Notes under the pieces: model-generated
Database searches by the model: none
The model's input: the letters and a program-made list of their open reading frames with translations, nothing else
Told to the model about the DNA's origin: nothing
In this document: positions 15,188-28,300 of the stretch, in pieces
Position numbering within the stretch: the stretch's first letter is position 1
Layout: every line of letters begins with the position of its first letter
Program-made: the position numbers and the translations under genes
Assembly (NCBI RefSeq): GCF_001649575.2
Contig: NC_051439.1
Span: 14,972,512-15,036,511, forward strand
Direction of reading: 5' to 3'
DNA: 64,000 bases
Source of the DNA: Kryptolebias marmoratus
Taxonomy: Eukaryota > Chordata > Actinopteri > Cyprinodontiformes > Rivulidae

Positions 15188-18100
15188 TCACCTCCGTCCT
15201 GCACCCCCTCCTCCCGCAATGAACCCCCTATCAAACAGAAGGCTGAGGAGAGCTGCAGTCAGGCGCCACCACAGCGGCCCCTGGTTCCTTTGGTTTCGAT
15301 GATACTGAAACAACAAATAGAGATGAAAACGCCACATGTTAAAGCACTATAGAAGCTCAAACCTAAAACACAGCGATGCAAGACATTAGTTTGGGTTTTC
15401 ACTGTAAGATTTAGTTTATGTTGGATGCGATCAGTGCTGATTGACAGGAGGAACAGTGAGAAAGGTCAACTAAGAAGACAGAACCAGACGCTGGAACGAC
15501 ACTCATATTTTCACAACAGTCTGCTTTTTTCCCCAACAATACTTGTTCGACAGTCCTCTATTTTCGTGTGGGATCCCTACACGGGCTTCCCAACAGAGAT
15601 TCATAACCATAAACACATTCATAATGCAATTGTAATCTTTCTGGCAGAGACCAGCAGCCAGCAGCGAAGGACGGGACTCTCTCTTGATTGTGTGCGATTA
15701 GGGGGATAATGCTATCTCAGCCTTTGAGAACCTGAGATAAGATAATTGCACTAAATGGGATTATGAGGCTCTTGATGAGGGGTGGAGAGTCTCTAGAAAG
15801 AAATAAAAAGGTATCTGCATGAGGGGTTAACCATCGTCTAACAGCTCATCCGCAGACGAAAGACAGACTCCACCACGCCTGATAAGGCTGAGGCTATTTT
15901 TAGTCCATATGTCCACAAAATCAAACAATTTTTCCACAATATTGCTTTAGAGTGAGTCTCTCTCACACACTTAATAATATACTTTACTTCATAAGCTCCA
16001 AAATATCCACAGGCCAAGATAAGATTAACCACATTTACATGTCTTAACATGGTATCCAAACCTTGACCTAGTTAAGAGCCAAAAACTGCCACTATGATAA
16101 GAGTGTGGGTTTGGATTCTCTTATCAGTTTAGTGGTGAACATTGCATGGTGTTGCATAAGCTTTGCCAGGTTCCAGCAAGCATGAGTTAATCTTACTTTC
16201 CCCTCCCTTATTCTTTCTTGCGCTAGAAAGTTTAAAAATAATTCAATGCATAAAGGTACAAGATTATGGCAAAGACTTCTAGGAGATTATCTGTTCTGCC
16301 GCATAACTACATTTTTCCCTGGGGATATTTTGATAAGGACATACAAACAGTGAAATATCGATTTCAAATAAAATAGAGGGAATATTTATATGCAACACAG
16401 AGAGGATGATTTCCCTGCAAGCTCACAGCACATAGCAAGATTTGACTAGGTAAAGAAAGATCTGCCAGCCAAGCCCTTTGAGTAATTGCTTTAAAACAAT
16501 TATATAAGATTGCAGTTAAGGGAAAAAAAAAAGAAAAACACAAGATAGGATTTCTGATTTAGGCTGAAGAGTAACAATTGATATAATTAGAGTTGAAATG
16601 TTAGATAGCAAAGGTTGCAAGGGTAGAATGAGTCAACTAAGTGATGTATCATACTGCAAAGTTTGTGTTTACATTATTTACAAACACAAAATTAATCTTT
16701 ATAGCCAGAAACAGAATGTTCTTGTGAACCTTTGCACTCAGTTCAGTCAAGTTCAGTAGCATTCACATAAATAAATAGAGAAGGAGAGTAGGAGTGACAA
16801 CAAGAGGAGTCCACGGACCTGTCGCAACATATCATGAGTCATGCCACCAACCGTCAAAATGAAACACGCTCTAAATTTAGCTGGTGATAGGGCGCTCGAG
16901 TCTAGCCAGATTCTCTCTGTGTCGTCACTTTGACACTACGTTGATGTGCTTTATCAGTGTCCAGTACAGGCTGTCTGTCAAGCCAGCTGCTCAGAAGCTC
17001 GGCCTTATCGCTTGAGTAAACAGGCCAGCCTCTATAACAAGAAACTCTGGATTAGTTATATCAGCAGAAAGAGAAAGGTCAAGCAGAAATGCAAACAAGC
17101 AACAGCAGTTTTATAGAACAGTGACACATATTGACATTCCCACTAAAACAAATCATCACAGATTAATAAATGAAAAGTAAATATCATTTGTGTTTACTCC
17201 ATGCAAAGACCCCCTCCCCCACCCTTCTACAAGTGCTGAAAGGAGAGACTGCCATGCCCTCACTTAAACAGCAAAAAGATAAAGCCACAAACACAGCATA
17301 CGTGCAAACGCACCCTCTCGGCTGCGCGCACGCGCACACACACACACCAGTCACACGAACAGCCACAGGAGATATTCAACCCTGCTTTCAACACCTCCTA
17401 TCGAAAGCACCAGGAGTCGTCTCTCTTAAAAAAACATGGGAGATGAAACCTAACTCTGCTCCTTGCCCTGCACAGGCTGGAGCAGTCTTCCTGCCATTGT
17501 GACTGTCATTACTGCTCTGTCTCAAATGGCAGAGCAGCTAATGTCAGCCATCCTCTCGGGACCTCAGAGTCCCCTCCAGCCCTCTCTGACAGAAGAGCAA
17601 TTTATCTGTCAGCATCCACCAGCACTCCTGCGCTGCCTAATCCCTCCTTTTGCCAGGAGCGATAGGCTCCCAAGGAGAACACTTGCAGCCACACTGCTCA
17701 AAAAATCCATCAATAGGATGGCAGTCAAAGGCACTTGAATTGCTCAGGGACAAGTGTCTGCACTGAATAATTCCCTCATAAATCGGCTGCTGTCAGAAGC
17801 AGCAGGAATGAGAATGAACAAACACTAATGCCGTTATCACGTGAAAGTTGTTGTAGTGATCGTAAGGCAGTAATGTAGTGAGAAGTGAGAGACAGCAAAA
17901 TGCAGAAAAACAAGTATGGGTGTAATCACGCATACACACAATACAATGAAGTGCACAACCAGAGCCAGAAATAGTCATTGCAAAGACTGCAACAAAATAG
18001 ATCATTTTTATATTCAAAATGAATATCAAAACACATAAAAAGTTAAAAAAAAAATTCTCCTTATCAACCATCAGTTCCACAATGTGTAGCTACGCAGGAT

Positions 18101-20692
18101 ATGACTTCGCAGCACTGTTTTCACTATGACTGTCCTCCCTGTTGTTTACTAAGCCAGCATGAAGGAGCACAAGCCACTTCCTCATCCCCTGCCCCAGTCC
18201 AGCCTCTGTTGTGCATCAATACATCCTAGCCGCAAGTGCACTTCACGGCAAACCTACCATCTGACTGTATAGCTGTCTGTGAGTGTCCCACCGATGTATA
18301 TGAGTCATACTTTTCAGCTAGGGTATAAATAACACCTGGTTGATAAGCCCATGAGAAAATAGAAAACTGCCTAGCACTCCAAAGTTTGAGGTTTAAAATA
18401 TGAGTAATATAGTATCTGGGACAGGGAGGGACCCTTTAAGGATGGCTGTTATTTGATTATTTGAGGTGTGATTTCCAAACCTCCATTCCTCCTATACATC
18501 ATTATGGACTTCACCCTCGATTTAAAACGTCTGTGGCTTGTAGACCTCTTATCTGGGTGTCTCCTGTGGCTGCTTCTTGCTGAGTGAAGGCTCCCTGGAA
18601 CCACAGCTGCTCCCCTCTGGGCTCAGGCACTGAGCTTCGGGTTACAACATGTTTACCTACTCCTGCAACTTCTGCTTTTTAATGTACGCATTAGGATTAA
18701 ATTGTGCATGTTTGACTAAAAATAAATGTAATGCCTGCACTTCACAGAAAATCTCACAGCAGTCTCAGTGTGTTTTTAAAATCAAAAAATAAAACATACG
18801 ACGACACATACAGCGTCACCCTGACCGCAGTGTGCTGTTTGAGATCAAGGATCCTCCAAGCCACTTGCTTCCACAAAACATTGAGGAAACAGGGGAAAGG
18901 AGAAAGAAATAAACAGGAAAGGGAGGCAGGGGAAGGGCCTTGGGTTGGCGGGTAAGTGGGGGAAGGGCCCTCCTAATTTTGCAGTGTCTTTGGGTTGAAG
19001 GAAAAGAGATGGAGGGGGTTAGACGCCGGGGTGAAGTTGTGCATGTGCGCAGCCTCTCCAAAACAAACATGGAGCAAACGCAATAAAAGAGAACAAACTT
19101 TTGACCCTTCATTATTCCCTGTACAGTCAACATGGGGTCTACATACTGAAAAGAGTGTAGATGGTCTTGTTAAAGTTTAAAGTTTATTTTTGTTACGTAC
19201 ACATTCATGTGTCATGATGTCCTCCCTATTTGACATTCTTAAATATGAAGACACATACAAACAAAATTACCTCTGATTTCATGGAAACAGAGTTATTTAT
19301 CTGCTGTGGGGTACTTAACTCAGTCAAAAGAGGAAAAAAAAAAAAGATAAGGCTCATCAAACACAACTTCCAACTTCTTAAATGTCTGTTTTTGGTGTCT
19401 ATTTTATCACCAAGTTGAAGGTTTGTTTTTACTGTAATGTGGCATTCATACAAATGTAATTTTGCATTTCATTTTGCTAGCTCAGCGTGTATCCCACGTC
19501 ATGCAGACGGATTTGCCTGGTGAAAGCCACATGGATTAACCTATTAGTCAAATGGGAAAGCAGTCACAGTAATCAATAGTTTATGTGGGGCACTAAAGGG
19601 ACCGTATGCTTTGATTACATAGCACGCAGCTGTTATAAGTTGTACTTGATTGCTGCCATCAAACTCCAAGGAATGTGTTCTGAGTTTGTACAGTCAGCTT
19701 TGTTCCGCCTCACCTGCTGCAAGTGTTCCCGGTGAAACTGGTCTCCTATCAGCTGGAGTTTCTGTCCAATACAAACTTCCAAGCTGCGCGCCACGGGCAG
19801 CTGCCGGGGCAGCCGCTCCATCCTGTTTGGCTCCTCTTCCCTGTCTTGTTGCCTCGCTTCAAGATCCCTGATGAGTTCGAAGCGAGCTGGGAAGTGCAAT
19901 CGAAAACCTGCGTTACCTGTTGAGTGTTAAGGCTGACACTTATTATCTTGTAAACAACAGTCAAATAACCTAAATACAACAAAGACAATGGACTGTTACT
20001 GTAAAAATAAAGCTCTGACAAGGACTGTTGAATGCCTCTTTGTTCACAGACTACCTGGCTCTAATCTTCCCAGCTGTTGTTTTATTACACACACAGGTTT
20101 TTATAAGTCACTCGCACGCTAAACAAACTCACATAACCCAGGCCGGGTCATGCCAAGGTCAGTTAGTTGTTATGAAGCAACTTTGGAATGATTACTTGGA
20201 TATGACGCCAGTGTAACTTTGCTATCACTGATAACTGGCCGTCTGAATAGCACAGGTGAGCACTGCTGTCACATCACTTCAGTCACAGTGCCAGTCTGGC
20301 GCCTTTTGAATAGCAAAGCAGCTGGGTACACTGCATACAGACCATAAAAGTGACCATGAGGACGACTATCTGGCGCCAGGGGCGAGCTCGGCGCAGCAAT
20401 GCTGTTACACACTTCTCACAGCAAGTCTCACGTTATGGTTTTGGTTTTATAACACTGGTTCTCACACGGGAGGCTGTGTTCCCTTTTCTCTTCCGAATCA
20501 CTGTATGCCATCAGCCTCACCGTAGAATAGTGGTCTGGGCTCCTCTGCGACTCCACAGGGCAGCATGCCGCTGTGTGGTACCAGGGCAGGACCGGGTGTC
20601 TGTGTGCCCCGGTCTTCGCACTTTATCTCCCTGAAAGTCGTGCGCCAGCAGCTGGGATCTGGCTCAAACACATCATCCTCCTCATCGTCCAT
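15188..20692 (-). CDS. bmf: Bcl-2-modifying factor (BH3-only pro-apoptotic protein), three coding exons
   Basis: Coding exons on the minus strand are 20692-20521, 19916-19714 and 15304-15188, with GT-AG introns of 0.6 and 4.4 kb. They join in frame to 163 residues plus stop. Exon 1 starts with an acidic MDDEEDDVFEPD segment. It then has an RGTQTP motif (about residues 28-33), matching the K/R-x-T-Q-T dynein-light-chain docking site of BMF, and the family block MLPCGVAEEPRPLFY. Exon 2 continues GNAGFRLHFPARF and carries the BH3 helix CIGQKLQLIGDQFHREH (106-122) with the LxxxGD core at 111-116. Exon 3 encodes NQRNQGPLWWRLTAALLSLL, the conserved tryptophan-containing hydrophobic C-terminus. BMF binds pro-survival BCL-2 proteins and is held on the cytoskeleton through dynein light chain until released by stress or loss of anchorage. 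The length fits fish BMF. A preceding acceptor at 20719 implies an upstream non-coding exon. Identity is secure; which fish paralogue (bmf1 or bmf2) is not determined. Confidence 0.95.
15305..19713 (-). other. bmf: bmf intron 2 (4.4 kb), contains possible regulatory DNA
   Basis: The intron runs from the donor after HLQQ (GT at 19713-19712) to the acceptor at 15306-15305. No coding exon is visible inside. A GC-richer, low-repeat patch at about 17470-17790 stands out from its AT-rich surroundings and could be an intronic regulatory element. A short CA-rich run lies near 17330-17350. Confidence 0.8.
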
Positions 20693-20718
20693 ACGGTGGG
20701 CGCTATCAGATGAACAGC
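20521..20718 (-). other. bmf: bmf first coding exon including 26 nt of 5' UTR
   Basis: On the minus strand a pyrimidine-rich acceptor ending TTTTCAAG precedes base 20718. The exon has 26 nt of 5' UTR, then ATG at 20692-20690, and ends at 20521 with donor GTGAGG. No in-frame stop lies between the acceptor and the ATG, but the family's acidic N-terminus supports this start. Confidence 0.8.
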
Positions 20719-22019
20719 CTTGAAAACGAAAAGACAGATACGAAAATACTGCCATTCAGTGAAAATATATATAAAACATATCTCAATCGCATTTACTAAT
20801 AATGATTACTTTAAACAAGTTTACATTAAGAGTTGTTGAGATCACACATACTCATGTCATCTAATGAGCGCCAACAAATCAATAAAACCACAATGGATGA
20901 GTTGGGGAGAAGAAAGGCAAATGTTCTGCCTTTATTTGTGGCAAACTTCTGTGGTAATTTAAACAAGCGGCTCTGTTGAGCTCACTGATGTAACCACACA
21001 ATTCACTGTGGTTATGCGACTCAGCTGAAGCACATTACATAAAAGGAAGTTTGTCTGAACAAAAAGCAACTTTCCCCTCTTGTTTTGGGCTTCTTAAACA
21101 ATTGTCTAATGATATTACCTACGATTAGAGGTTTGTTTTACAGCAAATCTCAGTATTGGCTTAAATATCTAATATTGTAACATAGTAATATTTTTACAGT
21201 CAGTTTCACCACAGCGAGGCAAAAATCTCAAAGAACCCAGATCGTAAATGACACGCTGCAGTCAACCCTGAACCTCAAAGTGGGTCAGAAATTTATCAAA
21301 ATATGTCTGACACTCAAGCTGCCTCTCTAGCAAAGACCACAATTCACTACCAAGTTGTAATACAGGGTTACACCACCACCACACTCCCAAATTAGGGTCC
21401 ACAGCAAAAAAAAAAAGTGTAATGACAGTCCTTGAGGAAAAGTCCTGAACCACTCTCTCCCTAACCTGGTCTAGCAGATCCCCAAGAAGGGGTTCTCAGT
21501 TCTCCACCAAGCATAAGCCGGCTCTCCTGCCTGTTGCCTGAGCAGACCTCACGGTTTAATGCTTTGTTTTGAAAAACACAGGGTGAGAACATGGGCTTAG
21601 AGAGAGAGAGAGAGAAAACACTTCCAGATCCAGTGTTGCTTTGCACCAGTGAGCAGCTGTATGTTTGTGTCAGACAGTGGCGCCCCCTGCTGCTGACTCA
21701 ATAACCCCAACATAGGCCAAGAAGGGGGGGGGGGGGGAACTGGTGGACCCCCCCTCCCCATTTCAACTTTAGGTGACAATGCACGCGCAAAGACCTCACG
21801 AGACTGAAAGGGTAAATGAATCTCGCAACACGTCTCTTGTTTATTAGAAAAGATGCGTTCAAAGACCCTGTTTATGTCGAAAAGCGACGAGCAAAACTGC
21901 ATTAGGCGTCCAGTAAAAGAGGCAAAACCCGTATTTTATTATGTATATAAGGTGTAAAAAAAAAAAATAAATAAACGCTTGCGGGTGTTTATTACTGTGT
22001 CATGACCGTCATAACATTG

Positions 22020-22720
22020 TCATAACACAGACACATGACAGAGCTGCGTTCACCGGCCGAGCTGCTGCGCGTGAAGCCGGGAAAAGCCGGTAACATTGTT
22101 TCAAACCTTTGCTGTTTCTGTGAATGACAGGTCGACTTCAACTAAATTCCGATTTAAATTAGACTCCCCTGACGTGTGGGAATAAACGGCATGTGTCGAA
22201 ACTTATTTTGTCTTCGGAAAACGACGGCGCTTTGTTTGTTTGTTTGTTTGCTTGTTTGTTTGCTTTTTTTCCTGCTTCTTCCTCCGGTTGGTGACCAGAA
22301 GCTGGAGAGCTTGAAATATGCTTCCTTACCTCAAAGATGGCTCCTGTTACGAGTATCTTTACAGCGAGTTCAATATCCTGCCAAGTCAAGAGAGTTTAGT
22401 CCTTTGCACCTCCACGACTACTTCCATTCTGAGAGGAAAACTGCTACGAGCGCACTTCATGGCAACAGCGTCAGCGTCCTGCGCGAGCGGGGCGTGGCGT
22501 CCGGAGCGACGACTTACAGGGCGCCTGACGTTACAGAGCTGCGACCAATGGCTGGCTTTGTTTATGTCCCTGTCCCGCCTTCTCGGCGAGACACGTGGAT
22601 GGGAAATTCCCCTGAGCACGAGACTGACTTTCACGCTACTACAAGCTCATGTGCCCAGAAGCCTGCGCGAGCCGCTGTCACCTGCGAGGTGTATTTGTGT
22701 ATGCATGGGGCCCTGCTGCA
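22020..22720 (-). promoter_or_regulatory. bmf: CpG-rich promoter region and probable non-coding exon 1 of bmf
   Basis: This stretch is much richer in G+C and CpG than the rest of the window, with many CpGs near 22045-22090 and 22445-22680. It lies upstream of the first coding exon of bmf. On the minus strand a near-consensus donor, GAG followed by GTAAGG, sits at 22330/22329 and would end a non-coding first exon, spliced to the acceptor at 20719. The open frames running through this island on both strands are long because of base composition and show no family motif. Transcription start not determined. Confidence 0.6.
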
Positions 22721-23778
22721 CACTGAGTGATATGCACTAATCCGCCTCTGAACACTGCTTAAAAACACAATAACAACAACAACAGTCATGATAATGATGA
22801 TTAAAAAAACACGTAATGTTTAAATATTAAACTAGGATGTTAGGCTCTTTGTTACAATTTGGCAGACTTTATTCTATAATCTTCTAAACTAGTCTTGAGC
22901 CATGTTTCTTCAAGCTTTCTGAAGCTCGTTTTTTAACCCATTTTCAGTGGGTTGAACAATTGCTGTGCCTAATATTGCCATGGGATGTAGGGGTGAGGAG
23001 GGTGCTGCACCACCCCTTGGTGGATGGATGCATGTCCAAAAACATAGTTTAAAAAAACTTGAACAAAAATAGATTCTATTAGGACTGCATGTGTTTAATT
23101 ATAATTAAATCCTTATTATAATAATTTCACATTATTTAGTTTTTTGTAAACCTGGTTCATAAAACTTCACTTTTGTTGTACATCCATGTGCAAAATTTTA
23201 CAACCACTTAAACAAAAAAGGAGCACAGATTAACATTAGGTCATGACTGCAACAGATAAAACTGACTAAAAAGTACCTCATATTTTTTTAAGTCCATATT
23301 CAGATAAGACTGCATGTACTGTACTGCATATATTTGCTAATATGGTATTCTTCATATGGGTGTTTAGGGTCATATAACTTTGTATGGAGTAACAGCAACC
23401 CAGCTGAAACACAGCTATGTGTGCCTACATATAATAGACAACGAGGTAAAGAACCAATTTTAATTTGAATCTTTAGACACTTTGCTACCAGCAGCCTGTC
23501 ACAAAGGTACAATTTGTTCTCATTACTTTAGTTGAATCTTTAAAAAGAAAATCTCAAAGATAACACAGTTTAACAGAAAAATAATAGTATTTTAGCACCA
23601 ATAGGATTATTTCTAAAGGGCTGAAAACTTGTCATAAAGATGATGCATCTCTCAGGTGGTGTTTCAGGTTTTTACTGGATGTTTTTTCTTTATTTCCTTG
23701 AACCAAAACTCTGAGACGATGTTCATCTGCTGTAGGTAGACATTTTAGGTTTGACACTTTTGACACTTCATCTTTTAA

Positions 23779-23869
23779 CCTCCACTTTCCTCCACTTCCT
23801 CCACCTCCACTTCCTCCACTTCCACTTTCCTCCACTTCCACTTTCCTCCACTTCCTCCACTTCCTCATT
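23779..23869. repeat. TCC/TCCACTT minisatellite
   Basis: About 90 bases made of irregular copies of TCCACTTCC and TCCACTTTCC units. Read on the minus strand it is a purine-only GGA-rich tract that opens an artificial Gly/Ser/Lys/Glu frame. Confidence 0.9.
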
Positions 23870-25305
23870 TTCTAACCATTAACACACTGCACAAAATGCT
23901 GTCATGGTCAGCACATTGGACTGGACTGGACAGAAAATGAGTAAAAAATAAAAGCAGCCAAACAAAAAAAAATATATATAAATGATTGTAGGAAACTCTA
24001 GTTCCTTGGAAGTAAAGTATAAAGAAATTACAGGTGATTTAAAACTTTTGCACGGTACTCTATAGGCACAGTAATCTCAACATCCAGCTGCCAGTTTTGT
24101 AACTGCCTCTCACTTCTGGTTACAAACAGCCGAGTATTATCTGAAAAAACTGGCAGTTTTGTTTATTGTTGGTAGACATGTCCTAAATTTAACTGGGTAA
24201 GGCCCAGATCCTAATCAGTCGATTAAAGCACCTGTGACAGAGAACATATGGCTGTCTGCTTTACTAAAGCAGTAATTGAAAGTGTAAGACAGATAAAGTT
24301 GTTACAAGAAGCTGCTGTGGGTTTTCTAACTGTGACAGAGGTTGAAGCTTTAGACGTCTAAGAAAAAACTTTTGGTTGCATCTTCATCTTGCCTCAACAT
24401 TCTTCAGGTTGAAATGTGATGGGGTCTAGTCAACTCTGTGGAAAGCAACTGCACCCCACACACCACACATCCCGTAGGATTTGTTTCTGACATCCCTGTC
24501 AGACAGCCCAGATGTTCTTTGTCCAGGCTCTGTCTGATCATGAGCGATTTTGGTGACTAAAAGAGGCAACAATTTATACTTGGTAGGTCTTAATGTCATA
24601 GCTGATCAATGACAAGAATATTTCCAGAAACTTTCATAAAGTTATTTAAATTTTATATTTATATATCTATCTGTCTGTAACTAAATTCTTATATTGTGTC
24701 TGTTTGAAACAGGTGTCTCTTGTGAATGAGAGCCCACGCCTCACTGGGATTACAAAGGTTAAAGTAAAATAAATACTAACATTTATTGCCTTCAGGTGAG
24801 TTTATTAATTAACGACATGCTAAGGTAAGTTCACGGTGGTTAATTGCAGCAGACGGGCCGTAATGGAGTGCAGATGTTGGCGATCTCCCCCTCCTGTCAA
24901 CGCTGTCATACTGATCAATAAACCCTGGGACAGCTGGAGCTGAGGCCGTCGACCTTCTGCGTTCTCTCACATTAACCCTTTCCCCAGCTCCCTCCCCTGT
25001 CCTTCAGCTGTGAGATTATCAGTCCCACCATGAGCCGTGTGAGAAGTCAGGGCTTCCCTCCCACCCCCTTCTGTCATGGGTTAATTAGATGGATGACCAG
25101 CTTTGCATTTTGTCCCACCTGCAGCCTCTTTAAAGAGGCGGAGATGCACTGTAAAAGAGAAGGATTTGATTTCCTCGTATGTCATGGTGTTGGAAACTTG
25201 ATCTCCTCCTGCATGAGTGGCTGCTGTAAACAACAAAAGGTTTAAAGACGTGGGAGCATTGGTTGCAGCTTCTTTTTGTGTTCTTGCTAAACAAAGACCC
25301 CCCAT

Positions 25306-25338
25306 GCACACACACACCTACACACACACAGGCACACA
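25306..25338. repeat. (CA)n repeat tracts
   Basis: Two short CA dinucleotide runs separated by CCTA. Low-complexity only. Confidence 0.85.
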
Positions 25339-28300
25339 TAATCACATGCATATCCCACTACTTACTAAGTAATTATGAATTACTACAGAATTATGTTAAG
25401 TTTATTGTTGAAGGGACAAAGGGAACATTAAAGCGTTACAACACCCTGCCATAAGAGCAGTAAAGAAAAAGATACACATTTATTTGTTTCTATTTTAACA
25501 GATTATTAATCTAAAATTTAAATGAAACCAAAAACATATAGAATTGATCAAAGTGTAAATATCATAAAATTAAGATTTATGTGTGGTTACCATATAGGAC
25601 TGCAGGAACAATTGAAGCTGTAAAATAGCTGGCTGTCTTTCAGAAAACTTTAATTAACTGTGTGGGGGAAATCACTGCAGTAATGGCAACTGTCTATTTT
25701 TGAAACATCCAACATTTTAAACGGATTCTTGATTTACCAGAGCAAGTCATGTCTCACTTTGTTAAATCAAGAATGTGTTAAGTATGGATTATGGCTCTCT
25801 GGATTGATTCAAAACATTTCTCAGGGATTTCAAACCTCACATGACATTCACAATCCACTTTAATAAAATCCCACTTTACCAGAACTTTGTCAAACAGTCA
25901 AAAATATAGCTTCGGGCAAAACTGTGGAGCATATTTTTCTCTCCAGTGCTACAGTGTTATCACTGACTTGTGCCTGCTTCAAGGAGGCAAGTGGTTCTAA
26001 ACAAATTCTCACACATGCCTGGAGAACCCTTGAAGAGAGGGCAGACATCAGTTTATGTTACATCAGAAAGCTGTTACTGAATAGTGATGCGGCACACACA
26101 CCAGCAGGCACGCACATATCTAACCACACACACAACACACATGGCTGCACAATCACATGCCCTACTTGCTCTGTAACCTCAAAAGCTCAGTCTCCCTTTA
26201 TATCTCATTGTTACACATGTTTTACAAAAGCTTCATACTGTCTCAACACTAAAACATTCTCAGCATGTGAATTCTACCTGGAAACTTGAAGAAAATAAAC
26301 TTTATTTACTCCAACTGGACATGGAACATGACTCACTGCAAAACAGTTGGTTAAAATGTGCTCCTGGCCGGCCTTTGGATCATTTTGTCTGTCCATAGCA
26401 TGTGTTTAAAGGTATTCATTGCAGTGTTGTGAAGACCAGTCTTTAAATAAAAATTTTGTAGGCAGCTGCCACCTACCACATGCGTTTGTTTACCTACAAA
26501 AACAGCTGAAGTGACTGAAAATAGGTCAACATAGGCAGTATCCGTGGAAGAACTGCTTGGGATGGAGATGTCAAACAATTTTGATGCATTAGTTTGTATT
26601 TACGCTCAGATATGTTGAGTAAAATATGCAGATATAAGTGCTTTGTTGACCTTGCGTGTGTACCTGTGTTTCAGGGTTGCGTCTGGAAAACTCCTGGAGA
26701 AAATGCTTTCAAACTGATCCATTTGATATAGTTCATAGTAACATTTTGAGTACCTTTAAAGTATTCCGTTGCAGATTTAGCAGCCATGATTGCCAAACTC
26801 TAATCAGGGACAATGATTTTTAAAAAGGGTTGGAAGACAGGAGTTAAAATGAGGTTTATTTTCTGATATTGCACAACCCGTCACGGTCCTCTCAGGCAAA
26901 AACAACAAAAATTCTGAACAATGTAGCAGCCACGGAGAGAAGGAGGTTTTTGTTAGAGCCCAGCCTCTTTCAGATATTGTGGAGGTGATGCTAGTTATGA
27001 AGCAATGACACTTGATCTGAGTGCCGTAACTAAGAGTGCTGATACAAATGGCCACCTTTTGTCAGGGCTGTCTGGTAATCATGCTTCCTGTCTGCCAGCC
27101 AATCCTCTCCCCATTAAACACTCAGATACAAATGCCTGTATTGTAATGGATAAATGTTATAAACATAAAATAAATCACATTAAAAAAATATGACAGAAAA
27201 ATACAAACAGTTATTTTGTCCATGATAAAGTGTTTTGTTTTGCCACCATTTTTCTTTTTGGTGAATACAACCTCAGAAAATTAGGTTATTGTAATAAAAT
27301 AATGTCATCGGAACACGTCAGATTTAGTGCGTTTCCATCCAAATGTGGCGTGAATTAAATGCTTTCAGGACTTGTTTCTGTTTTTTATACAGTGGGAAAA
27401 CTAATTTAGCATAAAATTTTCAGCAGGGGGTGGAACAGGCCATGCTGTTCATTGCTGTAATAATAAAAAAGTAGTACAAAAATATATGAGACAGAGCTGA
27501 AGATGAAATTACGTACACAGAGAGTTTGATTTGCAAATGTTATTTTATCATACTTGGTAAAAAATAAATAAATGAAAAATGTAATTTTTCTGAAATACAT
27601 AAATTGCTGCTTTCAGCCTTAGTTGCTCTTTTGCTCATTTTGAACCAACTGGAAACATTTCTGGTATAAGCATTTAGAAAAAAAAGTACTTTTATTTAAA
27701 AACATAAATATTTATAGCAAATTGTTGTGTTCCAGTATTTAATGCTGACTGGTGAGTCAAACTACTTTATTAACCCAAGATCTGAGGGTAACGCAGCATT
27801 CAGAACGCTCATGCACCAACATGCCCACAGTAGATCAGACTGGAGGACTGCATGAGAGAGCTGACTGGTTACCCAGCCTATACAAAGGCACTCTGTTTAA
27901 TCTGCTCCACACATTAAACCACGGCAACTCAAAGGAGACATGTCCTTACAGCTGTGGACACGACTCTCTGAAGTGCAGCAGCACAGCGGTGTCCATGGCC
28001 GTGCAGCACAGAGGCAGAGGATGAAGACCGCTCATCATGAATGAGTCAATCCCGCACCAGGGATATGACGACCCAAAGAGCCCTCAAAACCAAACACAGG
28101 CCTTCAGGCGTGCACAAAGGGCTTTTCTCCACCATAAAAGGCGTCACACTGGTCTTTCAACACTTTGAAATGCTGATATTGTTTTCCACAGGATTTTCGT
28201 CATGCTTTCAACATGAAATCCCTAGAGGTGTTAATAAAAAGAGATCAAATAAAAATAACAAACGGCTTAATATTTAATCACCGATGATCGTTAAACAATT

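Noticed and set aside
14973..15302. 109-residue plus-strand frame
   Set aside because: It overlaps the terminal bmf exon on the minus strand, which has family motifs and correct phase.
22176..22740. Two overlapping plus-strand frames of 184 and 140 residues
   Set aside because: Both run through the CpG-rich island, have no domain, no consistent splice context and mutually overlap; base composition explains them.
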